A stretch of 64,000 bases of DNA from CAZFQG01 sp964520785 (lineage in GTDB: Bacteria > Planctomycetota > Planctomycetia > Pirellulales > Thermoguttaceae). The stretch is from assembly GCA_964520785.1 (NCBI GenBank), contig CAZFQG010000005.1, positions 1 through 64,000 on the forward strand. The letters are read 5' to 3'. The position numbers were made by a program, and so were the translations under genes. Positions 26,354 through 35,561 of the stretch are shown here, one piece after another (position 1 is the stretch's first letter; every line of letters starts with the position of its first letter). The notes beneath the pieces are model-generated. The model was given only the letters and a program-made list of their open reading frames with translations, had not been told where the DNA came from and searched no databases.

Positions 26354-26974
26354 CTATTCCGACGGTGGATCCGCCTTCGGTGCGTTTCGCGAGAAAAGCC
26401 GGTGTCGCAGGTAGAGAATCGCGACGAAGTCGTAGACGGCATGGACGATGATCGGAACCGCCAAGTTCTCGAAGTGCAGGAACAACCCACCGAAGTATAG
26501 TCCCATCATCGTGGCGACAACGAAGTAGGGGCGGTGGACGGCGTGCGCGGCTCCGAATACGACGGCACCCAGTGCCAATCCGGCGAAAGCTCCAGGAGTC
26601 CCTCCGATCCATTCCGCCAGGCCCGCCTGCAAGACCCCGCGAAAGAGCATCTCTTCCCCGAGACCGGCGAGAAAGGAAATCGCCGCGACATCGATCCATC
26701 CCGCGTGCCGGAAGAAGCGGCAAAGCACTTCGTCGACGGTGTCGGCGACGCGCCGCAGCGGCTCCCAGCGGATCCAGACGGTCACCAGGAGCATCCCGAT
26801 GAGGGGGAGAGACCCCAGAAGTCCCCATCCGATCGCGCCGGGGGACCACTTCACGGCGGCCAAGGGGTCGATGCCGATGAAGCCGCCGATGACCGCCGCG
26901 AGAAGGGCAAGGCCACCCTCGAACGCGGCGATCAAGACCAGAACGGATTGCGGCGAGGGAGAGTCTTCAGACAA
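26354..26974 (-). CDS. CPBP-family intramembrane metalloprotease
   Basis: 206 residues with about six membrane helices. The glutamate motif GLGEEMLFRGVLQ, the histidine in FGAAHAV and the later HAVYDFVA are the three conserved motifs of CAAX-protease/bacteriocin-processing (Abi, CPBP) enzymes. Substrates in bacteria are seldom known. The gene is convergent with dxs, ending exactly where dxs ends. It has no clear functional link to its neighbours. Confidence 0.85.
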   Translation of the reverse strand: MSEDSPSPQSVLVLIAAFEGGLALLAAVIGGFIGIDPLAAVKWSPGAIGWGLLGSLPLIGMLLVTVWIRWEPLRRVADTVDEVLCRFFRHAGWIDVAAISFLAGLGEEMLFRGVLQAGLAEWIGGTPGAFAGLALGAVVFGAAHAVHRPYFVVATMMGLYFGGLFLHFENLAVPIIVHAVYDFVAILYLRHRLFSRNAPKADPPSE

Positions 26975-27265
26975 GGTTCAGGGGGCGTTGCGCGACGAGG
27001 CTTGGGGGAGGGGAATGCCATCCGGCGGCACGAATCGTTCTGGCTGGTCCCATTCTAGGAAAGAAGCGAGCCCGTCTCAAGGTGCCGTTTCGCCTTCGTC
27101 GCCCGATTCGCGGTTCGCGGGTCCACTCGTGCCGGCATTGCAGCCCCCCGTGCATGGGGTGTTTCATTCTTCGGATTCGCCTTAACCGATCCCTTTTGAA
27201 TCCTGAAACGGTTACTCGGGTTTCGGGAGGTTGACTACGGTGACGACAGGTGTCAGGCTGGAGGT

Positions 27266-28921
27266 ATGGACCATTTCTTCACCCCCGCGATTTGTCGTGT
27301 TTACCGAGAGGCCTCCCGGTGGCGGTTTTCCGATTCTTCGGAGCCGCTTTCTCCGGCCGCCGTCTTGCTGGGATTGCTGGCCGAGGGGGAGTCCCGCGCG
27401 GCCGAGGAACTGGGGAAGCACCAGATTGATGCGCAAGCAGTTCATGCGCGTTGGCCGGAGATGCATTTGGTGGAGGAGCCGCCGCGGTCGTCCGCGGAGG
27501 ACATGCCCTGGCGGTTTGCGGCGGACTTACGCGCGGCGATCGCCGCGGTCGTGGACCGGTTGGCGCTTTTTCCACAACCACTCGAAATCGCCACCGAGCA
27601 CCTTCTGTTGGGCCTTGCCGCCGTGGAGACCGAAACAGGCCGGTGGCTCCGAAGTCGGGGGCTTGACCCGGAGGCGATGACGGCCGAGCTGTTCACACTT
27701 TACGGGGTCAACAAGGACATGCGCCCTCTCGAGTGCGACGAGTTGGAAAGCCCGGACGACCCCGTGACGGTCGGGACGCCGTTGGAAAGGGACGAATTCG
27801 AACCGGTTCCGGCCTTCAAAACGCCCCGGATTTCCAGGGGTTCCTCGGACGACGATGACTTGCCGGCGTTGACGCTTACTCCGCGGGAAGCGGTGCAGGT
27901 CTTGCGAATCCTCGATGCCGCCGCGAACCGGGCTCGTGAAGGGCTCCGGGTAGTGGAAGACTTCGTCCGCTTCGTACTGGACGACGCGCACTTGACGCGA
28001 AAGCTTAAACAATGGCGACATGACTTGAGCGACGTTCTGGCTTCCGTTCCACTTGCCGGACGCATGGCCGCGCGGGATACCGAAACCGACGTCGGAACGG
28101 AGATCGGCACCGTCTCCGAGGCATCGCGCCGCTTTCCGGAGGACGTACTCACCGCGAATTTCAAGCGGCTCCAGGAATCGCTTCGGAGCCTGGAAGAATA
28201 TGGAAAACTCTACGGGGGCGATTTGGCCGCGCGCGTGGAACAACTCCGGTACCGGACTTACACGTTGCACCGCGCCGCCGCCATTACTCGAACGAGCCTT
28301 GACCGGCTCGCGGACGTCCGGCTTTACGTCCTTCTCGACGGCCGCGAATCGGCCGAGGAATTCGAAAGACTGGCGAGCGTTCTGATCGAAAACGGGGTCG
28401 ACGCGATACAACTCCGTGACAAGCGGCTCGACGACCGAACGCTTCTGGACCGCGGCCGGCGGCTCCGCGCGCTGACTCGCCGCGGGAATACGCTCTTCAT
28501 CGTCAACGACAGACCGGACATCGCCGCACTCTCCCATGCCGACGGCGTTCACGTGGGTCAAGAAGAGCTTTCCCCGAAAAACGCGCGAGCGATCGTCGGG
28601 CCGGACGCTTTGATCGGAGTCTCGACTCATTCGATTCAACAGGCCCGCTGCGCCGTCCTTTCCGGGGCGAACTACATCGGCGTCGGCCCGACCTTTCTCT
28701 CCAACACCAAAGAGTTCGAGCAGTTCCCCGGTCCGGCCCTCTTGGAAGCGGTCGTCTCGGAGATCCGCCTCCCGGCGTTCGCCATCGGCGGAATCAATGC
28801 GTCGAATCTTGCCCGGGTTCTGGGAACCGGGCTTCGCCGAATCGCCGTGCAAAACGCCGTCCTTGGAGAGTCCGATCCGGCGGCGGCGGCGAGGCTGCTG
28901 GCGAAACGACTGCGCGGTTAG
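27266..28921 (+). CDS. thiE: Clp N-domain / ThiD2 / thiamine-phosphate synthase fusion
   Basis: 551 residues in three parts. Residues ~1-150 resemble the double Clp repeat domain (LSPAAVLLGLLAEGESRAAEEL and EIATEHLLLGLAAVE). An acidic linker runs to ~210. Residues ~215-345 match the ThiD2-like extension (RILDAAANRAREGLRVVEDF). Residues ~350-550 are ThiE: GVDAIQLRDK, FIVNDRPDIA, ADGVHVGQEEL, SGANYIGVGPTF and FAIGGI. ThiE joins HMP-PP and thiazole-phosphate to give thiamine phosphate. The Clp N-domain normally recruits substrates or adaptors to ClpA/C, so its place here is odd; it could target the enzyme for proteolysis or serve as a protein-binding module. No ATPase domain is present. Confidence 0.85.
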   Translation: MDHFFTPAICRVYREASRWRFSDSSEPLSPAAVLLGLLAEGESRAAEELGKHQIDAQAVHARWPEMHLVEEPPRSSAEDMPWRFAADLRAAIAAVVDRLALFPQPLEIATEHLLLGLAAVETETGRWLRSRGLDPEAMTAELFTLYGVNKDMRPLECDELESPDDPVTVGTPLERDEFEPVPAFKTPRISRGSSDDDDLPALTLTPREAVQVLRILDAAANRAREGLRVVEDFVRFVLDDAHLTRKLKQWRHDLSDVLASVPLAGRMAARDTETDVGTEIGTVSEASRRFPEDVLTANFKRLQESLRSLEEYGKLYGGDLAARVEQLRYRTYTLHRAAAITRTSLDRLADVRLYVLLDGRESAEEFERLASVLIENGVDAIQLRDKRLDDRTLLDRGRRLRALTRRGNTLFIVNDRPDIAALSHADGVHVGQEELSPKNARAIVGPDALIGVSTHSIQQARCAVLSGANYIGVGPTFLSNTKEFEQFPGPALLEAVVSEIRLPAFAIGGINASNLARVLGTGLRRIAVQNAVLGESDPAAAARLLAKRLRG

Positions 28922-28954
28922 CCGGATAATAACGGTCTGAGGGCCATCCACGCC

Positions 28955-28976
28955 CCCACTTTCCGTGGGCTATACT
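28955..28976 (+). promoter_or_regulatory. candidate promoter with a small hairpin
   Basis: TATACT at 28971-28976 is a near-consensus -10 for the SpoIIAA-like gene; just before it CCCAC (28955-28959) and GTGGG (28965-28969) form a hairpin around TTTCC. No good -35 is visible. Confidence 0.3.
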
Positions 28977-29102
28977 CTGGGTAGGACCGATCCCGCCAGG
29001 GCCCTGGACGGTTCGGGGAACGCGGCCGTGTTCTTCCGAGAGTCCGTGCGGCTCGCGCGGTTCGCGATCGGTACGAACATCATCCCTTATAGGAGACGTA
29101 CG

Positions 29103-29561
29103 ATGATCCAAGTAAAACACGGCAAGTCCGACAAAACCATCGGGTTTGAAGTGAACGGGAAGCTCCTCCACGAGGACTACCAGGTCATGATTCCGCGGCT
29201 CGAAGAACTGATCGGCGAGTACGGGAGTATCCGCTGCCTGATCGAAATCGAGAACACGCACGGCTTCGAGATGCGTGCGCTGTGGGACGAGATCAAGTTC
29301 GACACGAAACACTGCAAGGACGTCGAGCGATGCGCCGTCGTCGGCGATCCCTCGTGGCACCACTGGATGACGAAATTCGGGCAATTCCTGTTCCGCAAGG
29401 CGGAAGTCAAGTACTTCTCGGCGGAAGACGCGGGGGCGGCCTGGGAGTGGCTTGAAGAGGGACTGCCGCAGAGCCAAATCGGCACCGGTGCCGAAAGCGA
29501 CATGACGGCCGAGGGATTCCACTCCGGTTCCATCGAGACACCGATGCAGGTCGATCGCTGA
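29103..29561 (+). CDS. SpoIIAA-like (STAS-fold) protein
   Basis: 152 residues from ATG 29103, preceded by TAGGAG 8 bases upstream. The sequence NGKLLHEDYQVMIPRLEELI, RCLIEIENTHGFEMRALWDEI, RCAVVGDPSWHHWMTKF and VKYFSAEDAGAAWEWL fits the SpoIIAA-like STAS family (DUF3478). The role is unknown; the fold can bind lipids or act as a signalling module. The conserved serine of anti-sigma-factor antagonists is not evident, so a phosphorylation switch is unlikely. The gene stands alone, ended by the shared terminator at 29590. Confidence 0.85.
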   Translation: MIQVKHGKSDKTIGFEVNGKLLHEDYQVMIPRLEELIGEYGSIRCLIEIENTHGFEMRALWDEIKFDTKHCKDVERCAVVGDPSWHHWMTKFGQFLFRKAEVKYFSAEDAGAAWEWLEEGLPQSQIGTGAESDMTAEGFHSGSIETPMQVDR

Positions 29562-29589
29562 ATTCCACCGGGGTGTCGCAAAGAACATA

Positions 29590-29618
29590 AGAACCGCCGA
29601 TCCTTTCTCGGCGGTTCT
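29590..29618. terminator. bidirectional intrinsic terminator
   Basis: AGAACCGCCGA (29590-29600) and TCGGCGGTTCT (29608-29618) form a perfect 11-bp stem around 7 bases, followed on the plus strand by TCTTTATT. It separates the SpoIIAA-like gene from the convergent hisS. Confidence 0.85.
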
Positions 29619-29621
29619 TCT

Positions 29622-30980
29622 TTATTGAACGTCGACCGGGCGCCCGTGGAGCCCGAGAACCTGCTCCACCGCGCGGACCACCTCTCCTTCGCCGACATCC
29701 CTCTTCTCTCCGGAGAGAAGGTCCTTCACCTGGATGACGCCGGCCGCGAATTCGTCGGCGCCGGCGATGAGGGCAATGCGAAAACCGCGGCGGTCGGCGT
29801 ATTTGAGTTGTTGGCCCAACTTCTTCGCGTCCGGAAAGACCTCCGTCGCGATTCCGGCCTTCCTCAGCCGCGACGCCAGTGCCACGTAGTCGTTCAATCG
29901 CGACTCGTCGAAGTATGGGATGAAAACGGCCGCCGGCGTCGACGTCGCCTCGATCATGCCGAGTTCCTCCATCGCCGCCAAAAGCCTGTCCAGTCCCAAC
30001 GACGCGCCCACCCCGGGCAGTTCCTGGTCGGTATACAGCTCCGCCAGATTGTCGTAGCGCCCGCCGCTGCAAACGCTGCCGATGTCGGGCATGTCCTCCA
30101 AAAACGTCTCGTAGATCGTTCCGGTGTAATAGTCCAGTCCGCGCGCAATAGAGACATCCAGCTTGACTCGTTCCTCCGGGACGTTTGCCGCCCGGACGGC
30201 GCCGAGGAGTTGCGCCAGCTCGGCGGTTCCCCTTTCCCCCTTTTCGCTCCCGGCGGTGAGCGACTCGATCTCGCGGAGGATTTCGTCGTTCGTTCCAGCC
30301 GTTTTCGCCAGGCGGAGGACTTCCTCGGCCTGCGCCGCCGCCACGCCGGCCGTCTCGGCCATTTCCCGGGCCACTTTTTCCGGGCCGATCTTGGCGAGCT
30401 TGTCGAGCGCCCTGAGAATCGGCGCGCATTGCTCAGCGAGATCGAGCTTTTCGAGCACTCCGGCAAGCACCCTGCGGTTGTTGACGCGAATCGTGAACCG
30501 CTCGAATCCGATCGCCTCGAACAGGTCGTTGACGACCAGCGCCGTTTCGATATCGGCGGCGACCGATCTCGTCCCGATCGTGTCGAAATCGCACTGCATG
30601 AACTCCCGGTAACGCCCGCGCTGCTTTCGTTCTCCGCGCCAGACCGTCGCGATGTGGTAGCGTTTCAGCGGCGTGCCCAACTCGCCGACGTGCTGGGCGG
30701 CGAACCGCGCCAGCGGGACGGTCAGGTCGAAACGCATGCCCACATGCCGGTCGCCATGATCACGGAACTGGTACAGTTGCTTATCGCTTTCCTCCCCCCC
30801 CTTTCCGGCCAGAATCTCGTAATACTCCAGGCTCGGCGTATCGATCGGGAAGAAACCGTATGAACGGTACACCCGCCGCGCCGTTTCCATGAGCTTCTCG
30901 CGAGGAATCATGGCGGAAGGGAGGTAATCGCGGAATCCGCTGAGAATCCGCGGCGCGATACGTTGAGTCTTTTGCTTCAT
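29622..30980 (-). CDS. hisS: histidyl-tRNA synthetase
   Basis: 452 residues, a class II synthetase. Motif 2 and HisRS signatures are clear: FRDHGDRHVGMRFDLTVPLARF, TVWRGERKQRGRYREFMQCDFD, and LDVSIARGLDYYTGTIYE with VCSGGRYDNLAELY. GVGASLGLDRL is motif 3, and a C-terminal anticodon-binding domain follows. It charges tRNA-His in the cytoplasm. It follows a YkgJ-type gene by 37 bases on the same strand and ends at the bidirectional hairpin. Confidence 0.96.
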   Translation of the reverse strand: MKQKTQRIAPRILSGFRDYLPSAMIPREKLMETARRVYRSYGFFPIDTPSLEYYEILAGKGGEESDKQLYQFRDHGDRHVGMRFDLTVPLARFAAQHVGELGTPLKRYHIATVWRGERKQRGRYREFMQCDFDTIGTRSVAADIETALVVNDLFEAIGFERFTIRVNNRRVLAGVLEKLDLAEQCAPILRALDKLAKIGPEKVAREMAETAGVAAAQAEEVLRLAKTAGTNDEILREIESLTAGSEKGERGTAELAQLLGAVRAANVPEERVKLDVSIARGLDYYTGTIYETFLEDMPDIGSVCSGGRYDNLAELYTDQELPGVGASLGLDRLLAAMEELGMIEATSTPAAVFIPYFDESRLNDYVALASRLRKAGIATEVFPDAKKLGQQLKYADRRGFRIALIAGADEFAAGVIQVKDLLSGEKRDVGEGEVVRAVEQVLGLHGRPVDVQ

Positions 30981-31017
30981 CGGTGGGATGAGAGGGAGGT
31001 TGGGGGAGTAGGGAATG

Positions 31018-31446
31018 CTACGGTCTTGGACCGCGGATTCCTTCCTTGGTTCGCGGACCTAGCACCGCCTCGGCGTATTCGAGGACTTGCTCCGGGGTCT
31101 CCCAGTAGTGGTCGTAGACCCAGTCGTCCTCGTATTCGCATTTGTCGGTCGTGTAGTCGCGGCAAATCTGCGGCCGGGAGTCGTACGCGCCACAGAGATT
31201 GTCGTCGCCCAGTGCCTTGCACTTGTTATGGACCAAGAGGTACCAATCCCCGTCCTCGACGAAGACGGTGGCCCTCTCGTGCAGCAGATACCAGCGGATG
31301 AATTCGAAATCCTTCCATTCCTCGGGCGCCTCGATCGGCAGGGCGAAGTACCGGCAGCACTTGGCGCTACAGTGGGCACACAGGTTTTCCCCAGCGGGAA
31401 TCTCTTCGCGAGTCGGTTTTATTCTTGAATTTTCATGGTTTTTCAT
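31018..31446 (-). CDS. YkgJ-family cysteine cluster protein
   Basis: 142 residues. CAHCSAKCCRYFALP early, then NKCKALGDDNLCGAYDSRPQICRDY and KCEY, give the Cys pattern of the CxxCxxxCC (YkgJ, zinc/iron-chelating) family. Such proteins probably bind an iron-sulfur cluster or zinc; few have a known role. The start at ATG 31446 is used; an in-frame alternative is not needed. It is upstream of hisS on the same strand, so the two may share a transcript. Confidence 0.8.
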   Translation of the reverse strand: MKNHENSRIKPTREEIPAGENLCAHCSAKCCRYFALPIEAPEEWKDFEFIRWYLLHERATVFVEDGDWYLLVHNKCKALGDDNLCGAYDSRPQICRDYTTDKCEYEDDWVYDHYWETPEQVLEYAEAVLGPRTKEGIRGPRP

Positions 31447-31731
31447 TGATTGCGGTTTTCTCCGGGATGAATGGCTTCTCAGTATATAGGTTGACGCCGG
31501 GGGACGGAAGGTGAGGCAAACGCAGCGCCAATGGCATCGAGGAAACCTACAACTCCAACACGAAGGAACTCCGTCCCACCGCGAAAGTTGGTCTAACCCA
31601 TACAATCCGCTCTTCCGGAACGTAGTTCAGCGCGAACGCATGGTCCGTTTGTGTCATTATTCAGAGATGATCCGAAAATGACGATTCGCCTTACCGTGCC
31701 ACCTCGTCGGATTGAAAACTCAAGGAAAAAA

Positions 31732-33035
31732 ATGAGCGTTCTTGGACATCGACCCGAGTGGATTCCAGTCGCGGCGGTCTTCCTGTTGGCTGTTGCGTTC
31801 GCGGTCCCCGTCGTCGCCGACACCCTGGAAGAGGCCTGTTGGATGGCAGTGGCTACCGATCAGTCAATCCGGTCGCGGCAAATGGAAACGCGGGCCGCGC
31901 GGTGGGGCTATCGCGCGGCGAAGGGTGGCCACCTGCCGCAAGTCAGAGCGATGTCCGAGTATATCCTTTTGTCGGATCGCCCGTCGATCAACATGACCGT
32001 TCCGCAGGTGGGATCGTTCAGTGCGCCGATCCTCGACAAGAACTTCAACGTAACGACGGCAAGCATAACCCAGCCGATTTGGAACGGCGGCCGCACGCGC
32101 TGGGCCGTCAACGCGGCCGCGTCTCGAGTTAGCGCCGCGGAGCGCGCGGAGCTGACCACCGTGCAGGATGTCAAGCTCGCGGCGGTAAGCGCGTACGTAA
32201 CGGTACTCCGCGCCGGCAGACTGTTGAAAGTGACCGAAAGCAACGTCATCAGCCTCGAATCGCATGTCAGGGACGTGTCCAACATGCTCGAACAGGGAAT
32301 GGTCGCGAAAAACGACTTCCTGGCGGCCCGCGTCGCGCTGGCAAACGCGGCTCAAGCCGCGCGTCGAGCAAGCAACGGCTTGGATACCTCCAGAGCCGCG
32401 TACAACCGGCAGGTGGGGCGGTCGCTGGCTGCGGAAGTCGTGCTCGCGGAAATCGATTTGCCCCCGGCTTCCGAGAATCTCGACGCCCTCACGCGAACGG
32501 CGATCCAATTGCGTCCGGAACTGGCCGCCCTTTCCGCACAAGCGAACGCGCTGCGGAGCGAGGCGAAACAGCTCAAGCCGAAAACCTGCCGAACATCGCG
32601 TGCGGAGGCTTGTATGGCCACTTGCAGAATCAAAGCATCCAACCGAACGACTATTGGATGGCCCACTGCGGGTTGAATTGGGCTCCGTACGACGGAGGAA
32701 TCGCTCGATCCAGGGCGAATGCTCTGTTCGAGCAGGCCGAGGCGGTCCTCCGGCACCGTGCAGACGCGCAGACGAAGATTGCGCTCCAAGTCCGGACCGC
32801 GTGGCTGGACGAACAGGAGACGCGCGACCGTATCCGGGTCACCGAGACGGCAATCGAGCAGGCGGAAGAAAACCTCCGGGTCGCCAAACTCCGCTTCGAC
32901 CAGGGGAAGGGGACGAACACGGAAGTCCTGGATGCAGAAACCGCCAGAACCGAGACGTACAACAACTATTACAACGCCCTGTACGACGCGATCCTGGCGA
33001 CGTATCAGCTCCGACGCGCCGTGGGGACGCTTTAG
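31732..33035 (+). pseudogene. TolC-family outer-membrane efflux protein, frameshifted
   Basis: From ATG 31732 (AAGGA just upstream) a signal peptide (WIPVAAVFLLAVAFAVPVVA) leads into TolC-type helices: LEEACWMAVATDQSIRSRQM, PIWNGGRTRWAVNAA, KLAAVSAYVTVLRAGRLLKV. At a run of four A (32581-32584) the frame breaks. Adding one A restores NLPNIACGGLYGHLQNQ and then YDGGIARSRANALFEQAEAV and ENLRVAKLRFDQGKGTNTEV to the stop at 33035. The second half keeps good family sequence, so either the break is very recent or it is a homopolymer sequencing error. If intact it would be about 434 residues, normal for TolC. No pump genes are adjacent. Confidence 0.8.
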
Positions 33036-33042
33036 GAGTCCC

Positions 33043-35532
33043 TCACTCCCCCAACCAAAACGACCGCCAATAGGCCCTATCCAACTCGTAGATGTCGAGC
33101 GAACCGTCATTCGCGGCGCCTGGGGGGAGGATGCCGTAGCGCTTGAGTTCGCGGACGTACGGCTCCGGGGGCCGGTAGCCGGGCATGTCGAAACGTTTGA
33201 TGCCGTCGAGGTATTCCTTGCCAGCGGTGATCATCGTGAGAATCTTCTGGTAATCGGCGTCGTTCGTGCCGGCAAAAACGGGTTTGGCCGTTTCCGGCGA
33301 GGCCGGATTGCGACAAAGGCCCCAGCCGCCTGCCTCCTCGGCGAGCGGCGCCAACAGGGCGAGCGACTTCTCGGGTTCGCTGAGATTGAAGACGATGTGC
33401 CGCGCCCGCTCCAGCCGCGGGTCGTTCATGTCGGGCATCCAGAAGGAGAGCCCGTTTTCGTCCGACAGGGCCTTGGGGAGGCGGCGATCGTTCTGGTGGC
33501 ATCCGTCGCACCGCCGGGTGATCGCCTCGGCGGCCGCTTCAGTCTCGGGCCGGTCGTAGTCGGTGTGGACCTGGATGTTCTGCGTATAGCCGCCGACGGA
33601 CCCCGCCCCCAGTGCGCCATACGTCCCGGGGTAGGGTGCGCCGGCGTCGATCCACAGGCGGAGAATTTTGGCGTCGCGCTCGGTCGCCTTGGCTTCGTAG
33701 TGCGAGCCGTCGAGCATCGTCAGAATCTTACTCGCGCCGGAGCCCAGCGCCCGAGGCGGATAGTTGCTTTTCGGAAGGTTGCGGCCGTCGGAATACAGAC
33801 GGCGGATCGTCAGGTGGTAATACGCCTGTGAGAACATGGGCCCCCGGTCGCCGCACAGGAGCAGCTTTCCGGCGTAGGGACCGCCGCGGTCGGTCTTTTC
33901 GTAGCCGTGGCAGTCGACGCAGAGCCGGTCGAGAATCGGCTGGACGTCACGGGGAAAATCGAATACGTCGGGGCACTCGTCGATCGGCTCGATCCGCTGG
34001 GGGGACGCACGCATCGCTCGGAGGTTCATCCTCGGCAGGAACGTTTGTGTCCGCTTTTCGTGGCAGCCGACGCAACCGATCGTCTCGCCCGACTGGACCG
34101 TGAGGAAGCTCTGCATCCGCTTGACCGACAAGTCGTTCTCGTCGAGGGCGACCAGGATGAGCGACCGCAGGGCGGGGACCTCGAAAAACGCCGACCCGTC
34201 CTCTTCCACCGGGACCGTGCCGAGCACCCTCTCCAGCGTGAACGACCCGGCGTAGGTGAGCGGATCCATTCCACCGGTATAGTTGATCGGCTTGGGGAGG
34301 CTTTCCAGGACGAGCAGTTTCTTGATGTCGCCCCGCTTCACCCCCTCCATGTTGCGGCCCTGGTAAACGTCGATGAGGAAAAGGCGGCCGCGGGTCTCGT
34401 CGAGTGCCACCCGGGGGGGAATGATCCGCTCGCGCTCTCTTTCTCGCAAGGGGCGAGGCTCGTGGCATTCATAGCCGGCCGCCGCGTCGGCTTCCGGCAG
34501 CGTGAAGATCGTCTCGCACTTCCCGTCGTCGTCGACCAGTTGGAGCGTTTTCCCATGAGCGGTAAGGAAGCAGTCTTTCGTAAGTGGGTAAGGATCGCGA
34601 AAGTTCGCGTCCGGGTGGATTCGCGTCGCCATGCCGTCATCATCCGGACCGCCGCGAGGGTCGACGATGGTAAGATAGCCGGCGTGTTCTCTCGCCCCGT
34701 GCCCCGGCGAGAAGATCGCGATCACGCGATTCGTCCCGGGAATCGGCTTAGCGTCGATCATTACCACGCCGGGAGTTTGATTGCCGAAGAAAACGGTCTG
34801 GTTGGTCCCGTCGGGGCTCATCGTCCACAGATGGTGGTAGTGGACCTGCGAGCGGTCGACGTATTCCCAGCGTTGGTACAGAATCCGCCCGTCCGGCAAT
34901 GGCCAGGGGGTATTATCGTGCTCGACATTGGCCGAGACCTGACGGATGTTGGAGCCGTCCGCGTCGCAGCGGTAAAGGACGCCCACCTGGGTCACCCAGC
35001 AATTCACCCAACGCCGGGCGCGGCTGGAGACGAAAATGAGCGAACCGTCCGGAAGCCAGCACGGCTCGATGTCGTCGTAGTTCCCGTCGGTCAACTGAGT
35101 CAGGCCGCTGCCGTCGGCGCCGATCCGGTAGAGGTGAAAGTGCTCGCCGTCCCCTTTCCGGTAGGAAAAGACGATCGTTTTGCCGTCGTAATGCACCACC
35201 GGATCGCGGACGCCGCCGAGCGGATCGTCCAGGAGAACGGTGACCTCGCCGGTCTTCACGTTCAGCCGGAAGAGCTTTCCGCCGGGGACATAGGTGACCC
35301 GCTTCTCGTGGTGCCGGCACTGGTCGAAGTAGCTCTCGCCTCCCCAATCGGCGTAGTAGCTGAAGTTCGCGTACCAGTGACCGTCCGGACCTGGCTTCCG
35401 CAGGGCGAAGACGATCTCCGTCTCCGCCTGTTTCGCGGCGGCGGTCTTCGCGGAATCGTCGGCGCGTGCCGGGCTGGCGGCAGTGAAACCGAACAGGGCG
35501 AGGAATAGGACAATCGCGTGGAAACGGTGCAT
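33043..35532 (-). CDS. secreted HzsA-like multihaem cytochrome
   Basis: 829 residues from ATG 35532 with signal peptide MHRFHAIVLFLALFGFTAASPARA. The first ~450 residues form a TolB-like propeller (GNYDDIEPCWLPDGSLIFVSS, NTPWPLPDGRILYQRWEYVD). Three c-type haem motifs follow: CVGCH (Cys487), CVDCH (Cys538, in PILDRLCVDCHGY) and CDGCH (Cys675). It is a paralogue of the 1353-residue protein at 10267 (shared FEVP/FKVP, GCVGCHE and PILDRLCVDCH-type blocks) but lacks the sugar-binding and FGE-like ends and has an extra haem. It lies 29 bases after the ceramidase-like gene, probably as one operon. Electron-transfer or redox role is likely; no substrate can be named. Confidence 0.8.
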   Translation of the reverse strand: MHRFHAIVLFLALFGFTAASPARADDSAKTAAAKQAETEIVFALRKPGPDGHWYANFSYYADWGGESYFDQCRHHEKRVTYVPGGKLFRLNVKTGEVTVLLDDPLGGVRDPVVHYDGKTIVFSYRKGDGEHFHLYRIGADGSGLTQLTDGNYDDIEPCWLPDGSLIFVSSRARRWVNCWVTQVGVLYRCDADGSNIRQVSANVEHDNTPWPLPDGRILYQRWEYVDRSQVHYHHLWTMSPDGTNQTVFFGNQTPGVVMIDAKPIPGTNRVIAIFSPGHGAREHAGYLTIVDPRGGPDDDGMATRIHPDANFRDPYPLTKDCFLTAHGKTLQLVDDDGKCETIFTLPEADAAAGYECHEPRPLRERERERIIPPRVALDETRGRLFLIDVYQGRNMEGVKRGDIKKLLVLESLPKPINYTGGMDPLTYAGSFTLERVLGTVPVEEDGSAFFEVPALRSLILVALDENDLSVKRMQSFLTVQSGETIGCVGCHEKRTQTFLPRMNLRAMRASPQRIEPIDECPDVFDFPRDVQPILDRLCVDCHGYEKTDRGGPYAGKLLLCGDRGPMFSQAYYHLTIRRLYSDGRNLPKSNYPPRALGSGASKILTMLDGSHYEAKATERDAKILRLWIDAGAPYPGTYGALGAGSVGGYTQNIQVHTDYDRPETEAAAEAITRRCDGCHQNDRRLPKALSDENGLSFWMPDMNDPRLERARHIVFNLSEPEKSLALLAPLAEEAGGWGLCRNPASPETAKPVFAGTNDADYQKILTMITAGKEYLDGIKRFDMPGYRPPEPYVRELKRYGILPPGAANDGSLDIYELDRAYWRSFWLGE

Positions 35533-35561
35533 GGCGCGGCCTATTGAAAACTCCTGGGCTC

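Noticed and set aside
29625..30863. 412-codon plus-strand frame
   Set aside because: Antisense to hisS, a certain gene.
33907..35508. 533-codon open frame on the plus strand
   Set aside because: It lies wholly antisense to the three-haem cytochrome gene, whose signal peptide and haem motifs are clear.
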